Under the pieces are notes generated by a model that was given only the letters and a program-made list of their open reading frames with translations, made no database searches and had not been told where the DNA came from. Made by a program: the position numbers and the translations under genes. A DNA stretch of 64,000 nt from Mercenaria mercenaria (taxonomy: Eukaryota > Mollusca > Bivalvia > Venerida > Veneridae). Location: contig NC_069378.1 of assembly GCF_021730395.1 (NCBI RefSeq), forward strand, positions 42,855,001 through 42,919,000, written 5' to 3'. Shown here piece after piece: positions 50,139-60,696 of the stretch; the stretch's first letter is position 1, and each line of letters begins with the position of its first letter.

Positions 50139-51060
50139 AAACCTATAACACAAGTTTGGCGTCTTAGTTTTAACGTTGCAGAAATCACGCCATTCAAATC
50201 GAACAATTTTAACAATGAAATTAAGACCCTTGAACATATGATAATGTTTGTATTCTGATTAGATATAAGTTGAACGTGTCCAACAGTAAACATTTCCAGA
50301 AATAGTCTATAACAATACGATAAATAGTTGATGAAGACATTGGTATATAAATTGCAGAAAGCTTAAATAAAAGTTGACTTGAGAGAGGGTAACACAACAC
50401 ACAACATGATCCATAAATATATAATGAATGTTAAGAAAAAAGGAAGACACGAAATTAATAATAACTTTGTCACTTTATTCTGATGCTCTAAACGGTAGTG
50501 ACATGGTACTTAAAAATTTTACTTTCAGCATAATGACCTACACCGTGTTTAAATTCAAGGTTTTGATGAATATCGTTCTTTTTTCAACAGTCAAAGAGAA
50601 AAGAAAGAAGAAATGAAAATAATAACCGAAGTTTATCAAATTTGATTAATTTGATGAAATAAGTGCTTCAATGGATAAAGATTTTTGTTCATGATATTCA
50701 AAACATATCTATTAATTTATAATTTTCAAGTCCCTGCAACTAACTTCACTTAGCTTCGTTAAAAGTGTTAGAAATAAACATATAAACTGTTTCTGCTGTA
50801 AAATTTGTTATTTTATTAATTACTGCGGAATTTTCACGTCGCCACATTTGCCCGAAAGTCACGTTATCGGCACCTGACAGTATTTTGTATACTTAGTAAC
50901 TCCCGGAATCATGCTACGTACATAAAGATAAAGCATCAAACATATTTTATGTAGGTTGGTGTTACATTTAGGAATATATTGCACTCACATCATTGAACAT
51001 GCTTGCTTTACCAAAATGTATATTCAGTAATATTCCATGATAAAATCTAAAGGTTGCCAA
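49913..51060 (+). repeat. Duplicated block, left copy of 62447-63845
   Basis: Matches in order: ctcctaacgtagcc, aagtttggcgtctta, aatagtctataacaat, ctttgtcactttattctgat, gatgaatatcgttctttttt, aattttcaagtccctgcaa, ggaattttcacgtc and atgtaggttggtgttac. It is non-coding in both copies. The left copy carries an A-rich insertion at about 50066-50137; the right copy has about 420 bp more in the middle. Confidence 0.9.
50066..50137. repeat. A-rich low-complexity tract
   Basis: Runs of A with caac interruptions, absent from the right duplicated block. Confidence 0.9.
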
Positions 51061-51805
51061 GCCGGCTATGTTTGAGCGATTACTTGACAAAAGACATCTT
51101 GCAACGAAATTCGGACTCGATCTTTACGATCTAAAAAATTGGTAGATAATAATAATAATGAAAACTCGCAATAAATTTCCGTCGTGATATAATAAGATAA
51201 GTATACCCATCTGGAACATAATTTATATCTGGGACACATGTTTTACCAGAAATCTTATTGTCGTAATTATGTTTTATATCTAAGATTTATATTCAATAAT
51301 TTGAAATATTAGACAAAGATACGGTCATAAATTAAAAGGAAAACCTTGCTATTCCTACCATAAATCATTCCTTATAAAATTAAAACAATCCCACAACAAA
51401 TAAATCAGAATAAGGAAGTAAAAAATTATATATATAAGCAAGCCTATTTAACAAAAACAAAACAATATAAAGGTGTTAAAATATTTGAAACCAGTAATAG
51501 ATCTAGGAATGCATATGAACATTTATGCAAATCTCATGAATGTCCGAGTACAGGGGTATTTCTATATGAAATGCTCATACTGATTCACAACCATCAATAG
51601 CCCTAGTGGCAAAAACAATGTTTATGCATGGTACTGATGACTTTCATACAAGTGAGAACACATTTCTTGACCCGGGTCTGTATATTTCAATGAATGAAAA
51701 CAGGAATTAAGACTTGGGCTATAAAATGTAAGTTAAATTAGCATAGAATATAATGAAACGTACCTGTGCTACATAATATAAACAATATGTAAAGAGATCC
51801 TTTGG

Positions 51806-51925
51806 AAGCATAGAATGCAACCAAGCAGTATAATAGCAGACTCGATTTGATTGAGTCTGTTCATGAGAGGTAATGTAAGGTGCAACAACCGTTACGCCCC
51901 CTTAGCATCGACTTAAGCGGAATTC
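51806..51925. repeat. Dispersed repeat shared with 1924-2035
   Basis: Same motifs in the same order as at 1924-2035 (atagaatgcaaccaa, tttgattgagtctgttcatg, ttacgcccccttagcatcg). The minus-strand open frame of 90 codons across it is judged spurious. Confidence 0.6.
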
Positions 51926-52605
51926 TATTACAGTAAAAATGAGTGTACTCCATGATCCCAAAAGACCAGAAAATATAACAACACTGAATCCAAGTATGGG
52001 CCGCATCACGGCACTTATAACGATTGCTGTTGTGATAGTTGATAAAATCTATAAAGAGATCCTTAGGTAAGAAGACCGACATTTCGCAATGTACTTTAAG
52101 AACAAACAGTTTCTGGGAGGTACAAATGCTCAACTGGATCCGTTCGGGTTCAGAAGTACTTACTGTGCTATTCTTCGTATATTCGTATGTGCAGAAAAAT
52201 AGTAATTTACATAATAGAATACTTTCAAAATTATTCTTTTAGAACGGAACGGTAAGTTTTGAACCATCTGTACAACTTTCCACAGGAATATTCTCTTCTT
52301 TTTCAAAAAGATCACATTCAAATAGAGTTTGCAAATTCTCCATGTGTCTCAATATGTTATAAACAAGTCTGTATCTATTTTGGAGTCAATGATTTGGCAA
52401 GTGTTGCAAAATCAAGTAGTTCTAGTTCTTCTTCCTACTCAATACTGGCCATGAAGATTTGAATTTGCTCTATTTGGTTTTGCATCTTACTGCCAGTCTT
52501 CCTCATAGCTGAATGACTGGATTGACGACAAAAGCACTGGAAAGGATACTATTATTTTAAAAAATAACCTTTCTTATTGAATCTGAAAATCGCGGAATGA
52601 AATAT

Positions 52606-52621
52606 CACTTCCGCGGAAGTG
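52606..52621. promoter_or_regulatory. Palindromic ETS-like site
   Basis: cacttccgcggaagtg is a perfect 16-bp palindrome made of two head-to-head ETS cores (cggaagt). It lies about 700 bp 3' of the receptor gene's last codon. Use is unproven. Confidence 0.3.
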
Positions 52622-52679
52622 GGCCACTTTGTATTTGATTGAATGTTTGGAATTTGCTAAACATTATTGCAAAAACAAA

Positions 52680-52872
52680 GGCTTTGTTGCCGCTAACCGC
52701 TGTGGGTTCGAATCCTGAAAAGGATGTCTTTCGTTAAGGAAGTCCTTCACATGGATTGTGGAAGGTCGATGGATCTGCCAAGGTGTCCGTTAGTGCGGAA
52801 CACCTTAGGTCTCTCTCCACCATTAAAAGTTGGAAAATCGCCGCATGATCAATAAATAAATAAATAACAAAA
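52680..52872 (+). repeat. tRNA-headed SINE fragment
   Basis: A B-box-like gtgggttcgaatcctg is followed by cattaaaagttggaaaatcg ccgc and an (aaat)n tail of aataaataaataaa. The ggaaaatcgcc module recurs at 61700. Confidence 0.55.
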
Positions 52873-53010
52873 AACTCTCTAAATAACAGAATAACTTTTT
52901 TTATAAACTTTATTTTTGACATTAACTTGACACAGGTATTTTAATTATTCGTGTTTCGTTTAAAGCCGAGGCACAAGGCAGCTTAGACATATGACTGAAA
53001 CATAAATGTA

Positions 53011-53220
53011 TACTGTGAAATCATTAATATTCGTTGGGGACTAATTTTCGTGGATTTCGTGGTTGAGTCAATCCACGAAATTTAATCCCAACGAACAAGT
53101 AAAATTCCTATTCATTTTATGTTCAAACATTGAAATCCACGAATTCATATCCCAACGAAATTGCCGTTTTGACCAAAACCACGAAATTTCATGCCCACGA
53201 AATTAAATGATTTCACAGTA
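53011..53220. mobile_element. TA-flanked MITE, family C, copy 1
   Basis: Terminal inverted repeats ctgtgaaatcattaat and attaaatgatttcacag lie inside TA. The 210 bp carry several short inverted motifs (acgaaattt, ttcgtgg). It sits about 100 bp beyond the end of the receptor gene's open frame. Boundaries are inferred from copy 2, which has a readable empty site. Confidence 0.85.
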
Positions 53221-53317
53221 TTTTGTTTGGAAAAAGTAGCAGTCTTATTGTTTATAAACTTGCCGAAAGAATGTTCTGAAATTATCTGAAAATAATGTTA
53301 AACATAGCCCGATACAA

Positions 53318-54226
53318 TCACAAATATTTGATAGTCTTGTATACCAAAGCACATACTCCCAAAATATGTACTGACGTACTGGTGGAAACAGACGTGTTTT
53401 GCTCAAACTCATCTACACATACACGAACAGTCATTCCATCTAACGTTGGAAAAGTGGTTGAAGTCTTAGCTGTGTTCAGAGTAGCGCCAGGCAATGTAAC
53501 TCTACTGAATGTGTGTAATGTTACATTTTTGACTTTGAAGAAAACTCCTGCAGGACATATATTATAATAACTGACTTCTTCTGGAAGTAAATCAATCTGT
53601 TCACAGAAAAACAATTTGGTGACGAAAAAACCTTCATCAAGTTCATTTTCATGCATGTCCGAAACAGGAAATAACATGAATTCATAATCGATGTTAAGAA
53701 TACATTTCATCAATTCGGGGTAATAAGCGAATTTGAAGGGATGAATATTTATGCCCATAATTCCCATAGATAAAATGTCGTCATGGAATATCAAATCATA
53801 TTTAAAGTATTCATTTAAACTCACCTTGAAATAGAAAGTGGAATTCAAATAGTTAATTTCCCACACGTCTTCTAACGCTTTACTGACAGATGCCATTAGG
53901 AAATGAGGATCTACCGAATTTGAGGGATATGTAGTTTTAACGATTATATATTCTACTGAGGTAAACTGGTTTTGGAAAGGATGATACAAAACAAGAAACT
54001 TCCACTGCTTCAACGTCTTTCTCCGTATCCACCTTGCCCGGCCGTCATTTTTATTCTGTGTCGACATATCTCTAAAGAAAGAGCTTTGAAGGAACGTGTC
54101 TTTGTTTAGCGGAGACAGTCTCAACATTACAGCAAAAGGACCACCAATCCACTCTCTGGAGTAATAATCACACGTGTTGTTAATCAGGAGCTGTCCCATT
54201 TTGCATTTAAGCGGACGACAAATCGT
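53318..54226 (-). CDS. Receptor-like ectodomain gene, exon 2 with stop codon
   Basis: Encodes residues 346-647, following a ttttcag acceptor just above 54226, phase 0. It opens TICRPLKCKMG and continues as a non-repetitive extracellular region with cysteines and sequons, ending in a GPCR-like juxtamembrane segment (E-Q-I-D-L-L-P-E-E-V, later GMTVRVCVDEF). Secreted bivalve Methuselah/adhesion-type receptors commonly show such VRVCV wording just before the first membrane helix. Here the frame enters a hydrophobic start (VHILGVCALV) and stops eight codons later. Another frame downstream reads hydrophobic for about 15 residues. No seven-helix exon was found on the minus strand further down. Either the gene is truncated, or a donor (gtatgtgc, after the GGA codon in VHILG) leads to a distant exon. 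Confidence 0.7.
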   Translation of the reverse strand, partial: TICRPLKCKMGQLLINNTCDYYSREWIGGPFAVMLRLSPLNKDTFLQSSFFRDMSTQNKNDGRARWIRRKTLKQWKFLVLYHPFQNQFTSVEYIIVKTTYPSNSVDPHFLMASVSKALEDVWEINYLNSTFYFKVSLNEYFKYDLIFHDDILSMGIMGINIHPFKFAYYPELMKCILNIDYEFMLFPVSDMHENELDEGFFVTKLFFCEQIDLLPEEVSYYNICPAGVFFKVKNVTLHTFSRVTLPGATLNTAKTSTTFPTLDGMTVRVCVDEFEQNTSVSTSTSVHILGVCALVYKTIKYL

Positions 54227-54767
54227 CTGAAAACGGAAAGGTAAAATTATCATGGGATGATAATTTGTGAGAAATATGATATATATCTATTTTCGGATCT
54301 TATATAACACTTGTTTGATTTTAAACTTTTTGACAAAATCCACGATCTATTTTTATTATCATAATTACCCTGATGAGACCAACAATCGAAACATAGGTAA
54401 TATATAATTTAAAAGTTAAATATCATTCGTGTTTGGAAGTATTCATTTCTTTGAATAGTATCTTGCAATTTCAAGCTGTTAAATAGTAACGATACTAATA
54501 ACTTCATGTACAATAAGATTATTTTAACAGTACATTGATCTGCAATGTTGTATTTGGTTCGATTAGAATTTCGCAAGGCCTGGATTACTCCCTTTGGTCT
54601 TTAGTAATCTAGTGTGATATAAAGAGAAAGAATCATTACTCAAGCATCTATTTTACTTTCGGTCTGTCGCTCATAAAACAATTAGATACATTTGTAATTT
54701 CATACTCTGACTATAATTCATAGAAAACATAAAACATCTAAATGATACATTAAGTTTCGAAATTTAC
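54227..54767 (-). other. Intron of the receptor-like gene (541 bp)
   Basis: Donor gtaaat after codon 345 and acceptor ttttcag before codon 346, both phase 0. Reading straight through from exon 1 meets a stop within seven codons, which supports splicing. Confidence 0.8.
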
Positions 54768-55802
54768 CGTGAATGATGCAACCATCACGCTGTTTTCTGG
54801 GCAGTGAGTCTTTTCGTAATAACGTCTTGAAATTGAACTTCGTTTCACGTCTGTTAAATCTAAAATAATTGACAAAGGAGCATAAGGAACAATGGGTGAT
54901 TTTTTGCTACCGAGCTTTTGTTTCGTGCATTGCATCTCTTTGATCCTGTTCCTGTCTATAACAGTATTGCACATGAAGCAGAATACATTTGCATACGCTT
55001 GTAAATGTCCTACGGTCTCGATAGTAAAAGTAGCATTAAACATTTCACAAAAGTTCCAAGATAGGTCACGCCTTTTCATTCTCCCCGTAGTGTTACATTG
55101 CCTTATGACGCTGGGGTAGCAGGACAATATATCTAAATTAACTTCAGGGGGTGGAATGTAGTACAGGAGACAACCAGAATAATCACTCGAGATTTCTATT
55201 CCATTAAAATTATCCATAAATTCAGAGAGTGGAGCTTCTGCCTCTGACGGGCACATGATTGCTCTGCGCCATGGCACGGCATCTGAAACATTGTTACATT
55301 CGGCACAGTGAGCATTGATATAAATGAGTCCTTTGGTAGGAGAAAACATCGGAGATAATGATCTCTCAACGTTAGACGAATTTTGCTCACATTTTGTACC
55401 AGACTCTCGAGCTATTTTGTCAGAATAACTACATATATCTATCATTCTGTAATGTGGCGCATTCTTCAAAATACTCCTAAGAAATCCTTGGTATTTGCGC
55501 GGTTCAACAGGAAATGTATGCCTACAGATCATATCATTTCCAGCGTTGTATTGATTTAACTCCTCGAAACAGCAGTTCCCGCGCAAGCCACAGTTAGCCA
55601 GACATGAGCACGACCGGCAGCACGGTCTGTAATTTTGTGAATATTGAAATTCAGCCGAAGCATTTTGTCCACAAAATGACGAATAGGGGCACAGTTCTTT
55701 CAAATCTGACATTTCCAGAAACACATTTTCTTTCACTTTAATCGTGTTTGCATGCTGACATGTTAATGTCAGACAGCAGACAAAAACCCACCAGCTTTTC
55801 AT
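54768..55802 (-). CDS. Receptor-like ectodomain gene, exon 1 with start codon
   Basis: Encodes residues 1-345. The chosen start is MKSWWVFVCC (55802), six codons inside the longest frame, because a ttatttcag acceptor ends at 55808 and only five bases (gcaaa) separate it from this ATG. A signal peptide spans about 1-19. Cysteines at 38, 44, 61, 62, 65, 67, 71, 77, 78 and 93 give the spacing CxC-x3-C-x5-CC (65-78), the somatomedin-B pattern. Further cysteines (123, 138, 166, 169, 184 and more) and several N-x-S/T sequons suggest a secreted or surface ectodomain. Residues 178-188 (WRRAIMCPSEA) are the single-copy source of the minisatellite at 42070-46049. The ligand and exact family are unknown. 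Confidence 0.8.
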
Positions 55803-55976
55803 TTTGCCTGAAATAAACACAAACGATTGGATAAGAGATGGTAGATACCGACAGAACAGTTTCGCTTTATGTCCTCGAATAAAGTTTTGTCAATACTTAG
55901 CTTACAGACGTCATAAGTGTTGTTATTTGTATACAATTAATATCTGTTTAAATTCAAAACCTATAGAAAATATATA

Positions 55977-56213
55977 TGAGCCGTGCCATGAGAAAACCAA
56001 CATAGTGGCTTTGCGACCAGCATGGATCCAGACCAGCCTGCGCATCCGCGCAGTCTGGTCAGGATCCATGCTGTTCGCTAACAGTTTCTCTAATTCCAAT
56101 AGGCTTTGAAAGCGAACAGCATGGATCCTGACCAGACTGCGCGGATGCGCAGGCTGGTCTGGATCCATGCTGGTCGCAAAGCCACTATGTTGGTTTTCTC
56201 ATGGCACGGCTCA
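55977..56213. mobile_element. Palindromic MITE, family A, copy 5
   Basis: Near-perfect palindrome, same loop orientation as copies 1-3, about 175 bp upstream of the receptor gene's start codon and so within its 5' intron or promoter. The flanks atata and tata are AT-rich. Confidence 0.85.
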
Positions 56214-56771
56214 TATAACATGCTTATACACTAAGAATAAACCTGAAAGCATTTCGCCAATATAAGCGTAAAACTACAGGTTTATGATTGCATTAATGAA
56301 AAAATTGATACCAAATCCACAAACAGATAACTGCAACTATACAATATACAAATCCAAATGTTAGAGTTGATGTTCATTAAATAATGCTAGAACCCCTCTT
56401 GGTTGACTATTTGGCTTGCAGATCACATAGAATAATAGATAAAAATCGCCTGATTTCTTGTCTATTTACAGACAAAGAATACCACATGTTACTTTATATG
56501 TCATTTCATGACCAATCATGACTCTAGAAATTAAATTCAACATAGGTAGATCTTACTAGAGGCGTAATGACTATTGCAATGTCCAGTATATCTAGAAAAA
56601 AATGAAACAAAAAGTAAGAATGTGGCAAAAAATCAGGATGTTGACTAGCCACTTAAATAAATGAGCGCCACTGTGTGAAAACCAATGTTAGGGCTTTTGG
56701 GGCCAACAATCCAGCTTAATTCTTACAACCATGGTTATCCTGTATAAGCACTTGTATGCAACCGATAAGCA

Positions 56772-56860
56772 AACAATGTGTATCCAGATCAGACTGCACG
56801 GTTCTGCAGGGTGATTTGAATCCATCTACCACATTGGTAGCCAATTCCGCACAGTTACGC
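56772..56860. mobile_element. Degenerate family B MITE core
   Basis: ccagatcagactgcacggtt and ctgcagggtgat match the reverse core at 12700-12750 (gatcagactgcatggatg). The termini are not recognisable. Confidence 0.45.
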
Positions 56861-56953
56861 TCAGTCATACACATATCAAACGAAAAAAAATTGACAGTGT
56901 TAAGAAATGGATAGAAATCGTTGTAATATAATCTAGAACAAATTTGGGAATCG

Positions 56954-57220
56954 GGGCATCCGCGGCCGAGTGGTTACGGTCGTTGACTTAAAATCGCTTG
57001 CCCCTTACTGATGTAGGTTCGAGACCACACTCTGGGCGAAACAATCTTCATATTCTTCATGTGAGAAAGCCATCCATCTGGATCTACTCAGTTGCCCGCT
57101 TGTAATGAAATAATGCTTTGAGGAGCACCAGTGGTCTTCCTTCATCATCATAACTTTAACGTCGCCATATGACTTATAATTGTGTCGGTGCGACACTAAA
57201 CCCAACAAAAACTAAATAAA
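56954..57220 (+). repeat. tRNA-headed SINE
   Basis: The head gcatccgcggccgagtggtt resembles the A-box half of a class II (Leu/Ser) tRNA, and gtaggttcgagaccac gives the B box. The body ends in the module cgccatatgacttataattg, tgtcggtgcgacactaaacc and an aac-rich tail. A minus-strand open frame over it is spurious. Confidence 0.75.
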
Positions 57221-58939
57221 CTCATTTTTAGGAACCAGATAGTCAAACTGCTAAAAGCAAAATAATCATGACAGCGAATGTACTTAAATAAAATGAATTA
57301 CCGGCCTCAGATATTCAAATGTTACAAAATTATATTTCACTGCTCTTAACACGAACTTGTTTCAAGCACAGCAATCTTTGTCAAACAAAATAGACGAAAA
57401 GCTCGGACCTTTGATCATACAACATCTTAATCTTCAGTGTTATGTAGAATCAATGTTTGTCTTTAAATCACTTGTCATACTAACTACTAACTGTAACCAT
57501 TTATATATCTATAGACTTTAAAATTGTATGTCAGCTACTAATGACTCAATTAATTTATCAGCTACGAAAACACATGCTAATGTCATAAGGGATAGCGAAG
57601 CTGATGCTTACAGCTAAAAATATACTTATTTTATTCATTAGTTCAAAGGAAATAAATAATACTTAATACAAAAAGCCAGAAATGAATATTATTATATCAC
57701 TCTGGTTTCCCCCTCGTGATAAAGTTCTTTTGCATCTGAACTCGAAGCAATGATTTTATTCAATGACAAATAACTCTTTGTGATATATATTATTTCTGAA
57801 ATACAGACTTTATTTAACCATATTATATGCCATACGTATTTACGACTCTAAGAAGTTTCAATAAAAATACTTTGTAGAAACATTTCTGTTCGCAAAATGT
57901 TATGAAAATTGTGATTTTCCCTTTGACTCCCATTATGAAAACTTGGCGAGGTTCTGTTTTCAAATCAGCCTAGCAACAAATCAAGAACAGGACCCTATTT
58001 CTCTATTTGCTGAATTTTCTAGGTATGTTCTGACGTTCCATAAAGTGAGGGTTTAATCAAATTCTACATTTTAGAAAAAAAAGTTTTGATTCAAACATAC
58101 ATTACTATCTTAATAGTAAATTTGATTCTAATGTGACGTTCTGATAACAAATTGTTACATATATGTATAACTGTGAATATATTTAATCTTAATATGTTTT
58201 TTAAATGTCTTAATTTCGCATTTACAACAATAAAATAATTAAAACTAAGTACGAAAAATAAAATATTATTTTCGTAAATATATATTATAATAAAAAGGAA
58301 AAAAAATCACAAAAACAAATATATAGAATGGCACTCACAATCCTGCAAAACAAACTGCCTCAGTAGACAAAGTACCAGTCGAACATCCTGTTGTTTTCAC
58401 TGACACTGTCTTTGAATGTCGGACTTATATTTCTTTTTTAGAGATCACACATGTGTAAAACTGGATTTAATTATTTTCATTTTTACGAGCATATTGTTAA
58501 TATATTTCCCCTAAAAAATATGAGGTCTGGGTAACATGATACTCCTTCTCACACAAAGATTGTTTTTTTTTCAATCCAAACTAGGACGAACACCTGATGG
58601 ATAAGATATTGTTACGGTGCTGATATGATACATTTGGGGGTCATTTGAAAGATTAAGATGATAACAATTGCGTAACTGGTAAAAGTGCATATATACAAGA
58701 TACAGTTAACAATGTTAATATTCAACTGTGTGCTCCTTCATTTGACCTCAGCCATATACCTGTATATAGCTGTTTATTACTTTTCAGTTATACAATAGAT
58801 TTAAGTTAAATCCATTCCTTTTTTCTCTGAAGAAAGATGAATTACAGACGTCTCAGACAATTGGTATGGTAACTTTTCATTACAAGAATACACGTATACA
58901 TGTTTGAATCAACCGACTTTGCCGTATTTGATTAAATTT

Positions 58940-59625
58940 CAGATTTGAAGAAATTGTGTCCATATTCATCATTTGTGAACAAATGGCTTCTTCGGAATTT
59001 CCTTATTCTGACAATTATGTACAGACCGTTTTGCCACTCATGTTCTTGTAAACCTGACTGTAGTGTACGTTGAGGAAAAAGTAATTGCAACATTTTAAAT
59101 AATTAACCTTATTACAGAATGATTAATAAATGCAATACTGTAAAATTATTTAATTTCGTGGGCATGAAATTTCGTGGTTTTGGTCTAAACGGCAAATTCA
59201 TGGTGATATGAATTCGTGGATTTCAAATTATGAACATAAGATGAATGGGAATTTTACTTGTTCGTTGGGATTAAATTTCGTGGATTGACGCAACCACAAA
59301 ATCCACGAAAATTAGTCCCCCACGAATATTAATGATTTCACAGTAGTTCTGCCGTAGTGACACAAGCATCAGATATGAGCTGCGAACACAACTCGAACAC
59401 AGGCTTCCACCCGATGTCTTCTCCAACCAAAGGTTGTGTAACAATGTTCTAGATGCCGTTTCATGGCGAACAGCAATAGTATGCCCTCAAGAGGCAGAAC
59501 CTTTACTTTCTGGACTTATATATATTTTTGATAGTGTAGAAGTCTCTAAATTTAATGACTACACCGGCTGTCTCCAGTACTACAGTGCACCCTCTGAAGT
59601 AAATTCAGATACATTGTCTTGCCCC
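58940..59625 (+). pseudogene. Broken receptor ectodomain paralogue, unexpanded
   Basis: A host-gene relic. It begins DLKKLCPYSSF, then a one-base loss shifts the frame; the cysteine segment CHSCSCKPDCSVR follows and soon stops. A family C MITE interrupts it at 59136-59345. After the MITE, the frame CNNVLDAVSWRTAIVCPQEAEP, given here from 59434, matches residues 169-190 of the open gene and carries one copy of the 33-bp segment. It continues through FNDYTGCLQYYSAPSEVN to SDTLSC, then loses similarity. The part equivalent to exon 2 is absent. Confidence 0.85.
59138..59343. mobile_element. TA-flanked MITE, family C, copy 2 (with empty site)
   Basis: Termini ctgtaaaattatttaat and attaatgatttcacag with TA on each side (59136-59137 and 59344-59345). 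The left pseudogene has no insertion at the matching place (about 41925-41940, gaatacgacagttctgcg), so the boundaries and the TA duplication are read directly. It is in the opposite orientation to copy 1 at 53011. TA targets fit the Tc1/mariner group. Confidence 0.9.
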
Positions 59626-60257
59626 GGCTGAAATTGAACTCTACTATAAAACAATACAACAAATCAGTCTGTTCAAGTGAGATTATGAAAAATGCATTGC
59701 TAAACTCACCTCGTAGCCCCGGATGAAGTGAAACTATAAAACAATACTGAACTACCCAGTGATGTTTTTCCATTTTCCGTTCCAAGGTTTTATTCCTTAT
59801 TTATGTATGTAGGTGCTTGTTTGTTACATCTATGGTTATTTTCATTATTTCATTCATCTTTTATTTGTGCATAAAAGTACACAGTTGGTATGCAATTGTA
59901 CACATGTAAACATTTCCATACTGAGCGCTGTTTGTCATGCATCTTACTTTTTAATTGAAAGTATGAAAATATATCTACCATATCTACAATAGATTCTGAT
60001 TGTAAGAATACGTACAATATACGTACAACCATTATAAACACATTTGATTATGATTTAACTTATACCGAAAGTTTTATATTTTTAGCCACGCTTATAGCGA
60101 AACTATTCGTCTCTCTCAAGTGATACGATTTATCCGAGTTTTATTCATTGTGTTGACTGGCATTTGTACGACTTGATTATCCTTCATCTTAGACTTATGA
60201 AGTTATGCTTTATAAAATGTACAGCTGCTGACATTTTGATACCCCATATACCATACC

Positions 60258-60456
60258 GCCCCGATAGTCTAGTAGTAGAGCGTCCGCTTCAAGGGCAGGA
60301 GTTCTTGGGTTCGATCCCCGGTCGCATCAATCAAAGACGTGAAAGAAAGAATGGTACCAGTAGCTCCCTTGCACGGCGCTTAGCATTAAAAGGGAAACTG
60401 GCCTCTTTTCTCATACCTTCGTGGCGATGGATTCCATCAGGAATGAGATGTCTGCA
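60258..60456 (+). repeat. tRNA-headed SINE
   Basis: The head gccccgatagtctagtagta and a perfect B box (gggttcgatcccc) are followed by the body cacggcgcttagcattaaaa, ggaaactggcctcttttctc and gatggattccatcagg. A plus-strand open frame of 98 codons across it is spurious. Confidence 0.75.
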
Positions 60457-60560
60457 GTGATTAATATAAGTTGTAGAACTTGCTTCACAATCATACGGTG
60501 CCCCTAAAGTGACATGTTACGCACTTTTTTTCCACTTAGGTAATGTGAGACTTTTTTTAT

Positions 60561-60696
60561 TTCGTTTAAACGAAATGATTTCGTTTAAACGAAATAACTA
60601 ATTCGTTTAAACGAAATGATTTCGTTTAAATGAAATTACATTTCGTTTAAACGAAATGATTTCGTTTAAACGAATTAGTTATTTCGTTTAAACGAA
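60561..60696. repeat. Seven phased 14-bp palindromes (ttcgtttaaacgaa)
   Basis: Copies start at 60561, 60580, 60602, 60621, 60642, 60661 and 60683; the fourth has one change (ttcgtttaaatgaa). The steps are 19, 22, 19, 21, 19 and 22 bp, alternating short and long with a dimer period of about 41 bp. The outer sequences (aactaattcg, cgaattagtt) are also mirrored. It is not part of any other repeat seen here. Confidence 0.95.

Larger units (their letters stand above)
41275..51060 (+). repeat. Segmental duplication, left copy
   Basis: Colinear with 58830-63840. Matching blocks are the lead-in acacgaatacacgtatacaa, the receptor pseudogene, its downstream flank (gtatggttattttcattatt), and a block of about 1.1 kb at 49913-51060. 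The left copy is longer because of the 4-kb array and inserted MITE and SINE sequences. The blocks are not continuous, so the duplicated unit is inferred from order and orientation. Confidence 0.65.
56215..58830. other. Gene-free stretch
   Basis: Upstream side of the receptor-like gene. It should contain that gene's 5' non-coding exon, but none can be pinned down. It holds a degenerate family B core and a SINE; 57230-58830 shows nothing else recognisable. Confidence 0.4.

Noticed and set aside
51861-52133. Minus-strand open frame of 90 codons downstream of the receptor gene, considered as a missing membrane exon
   Set aside because: Part of it is the dispersed repeat shared with 1924-2035, and it has no run of membrane helices or flanking splice signals that fit.
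56954-57030. Possible tRNA-Leu or tRNA-Ser gene
   Set aside because: The stems do not close and a SINE body and tail follow, so it is a SINE head.
60258-60330. Possible second tRNA gene
   Set aside because: The B box is good but the acceptor stem does not pair and a SINE body follows.
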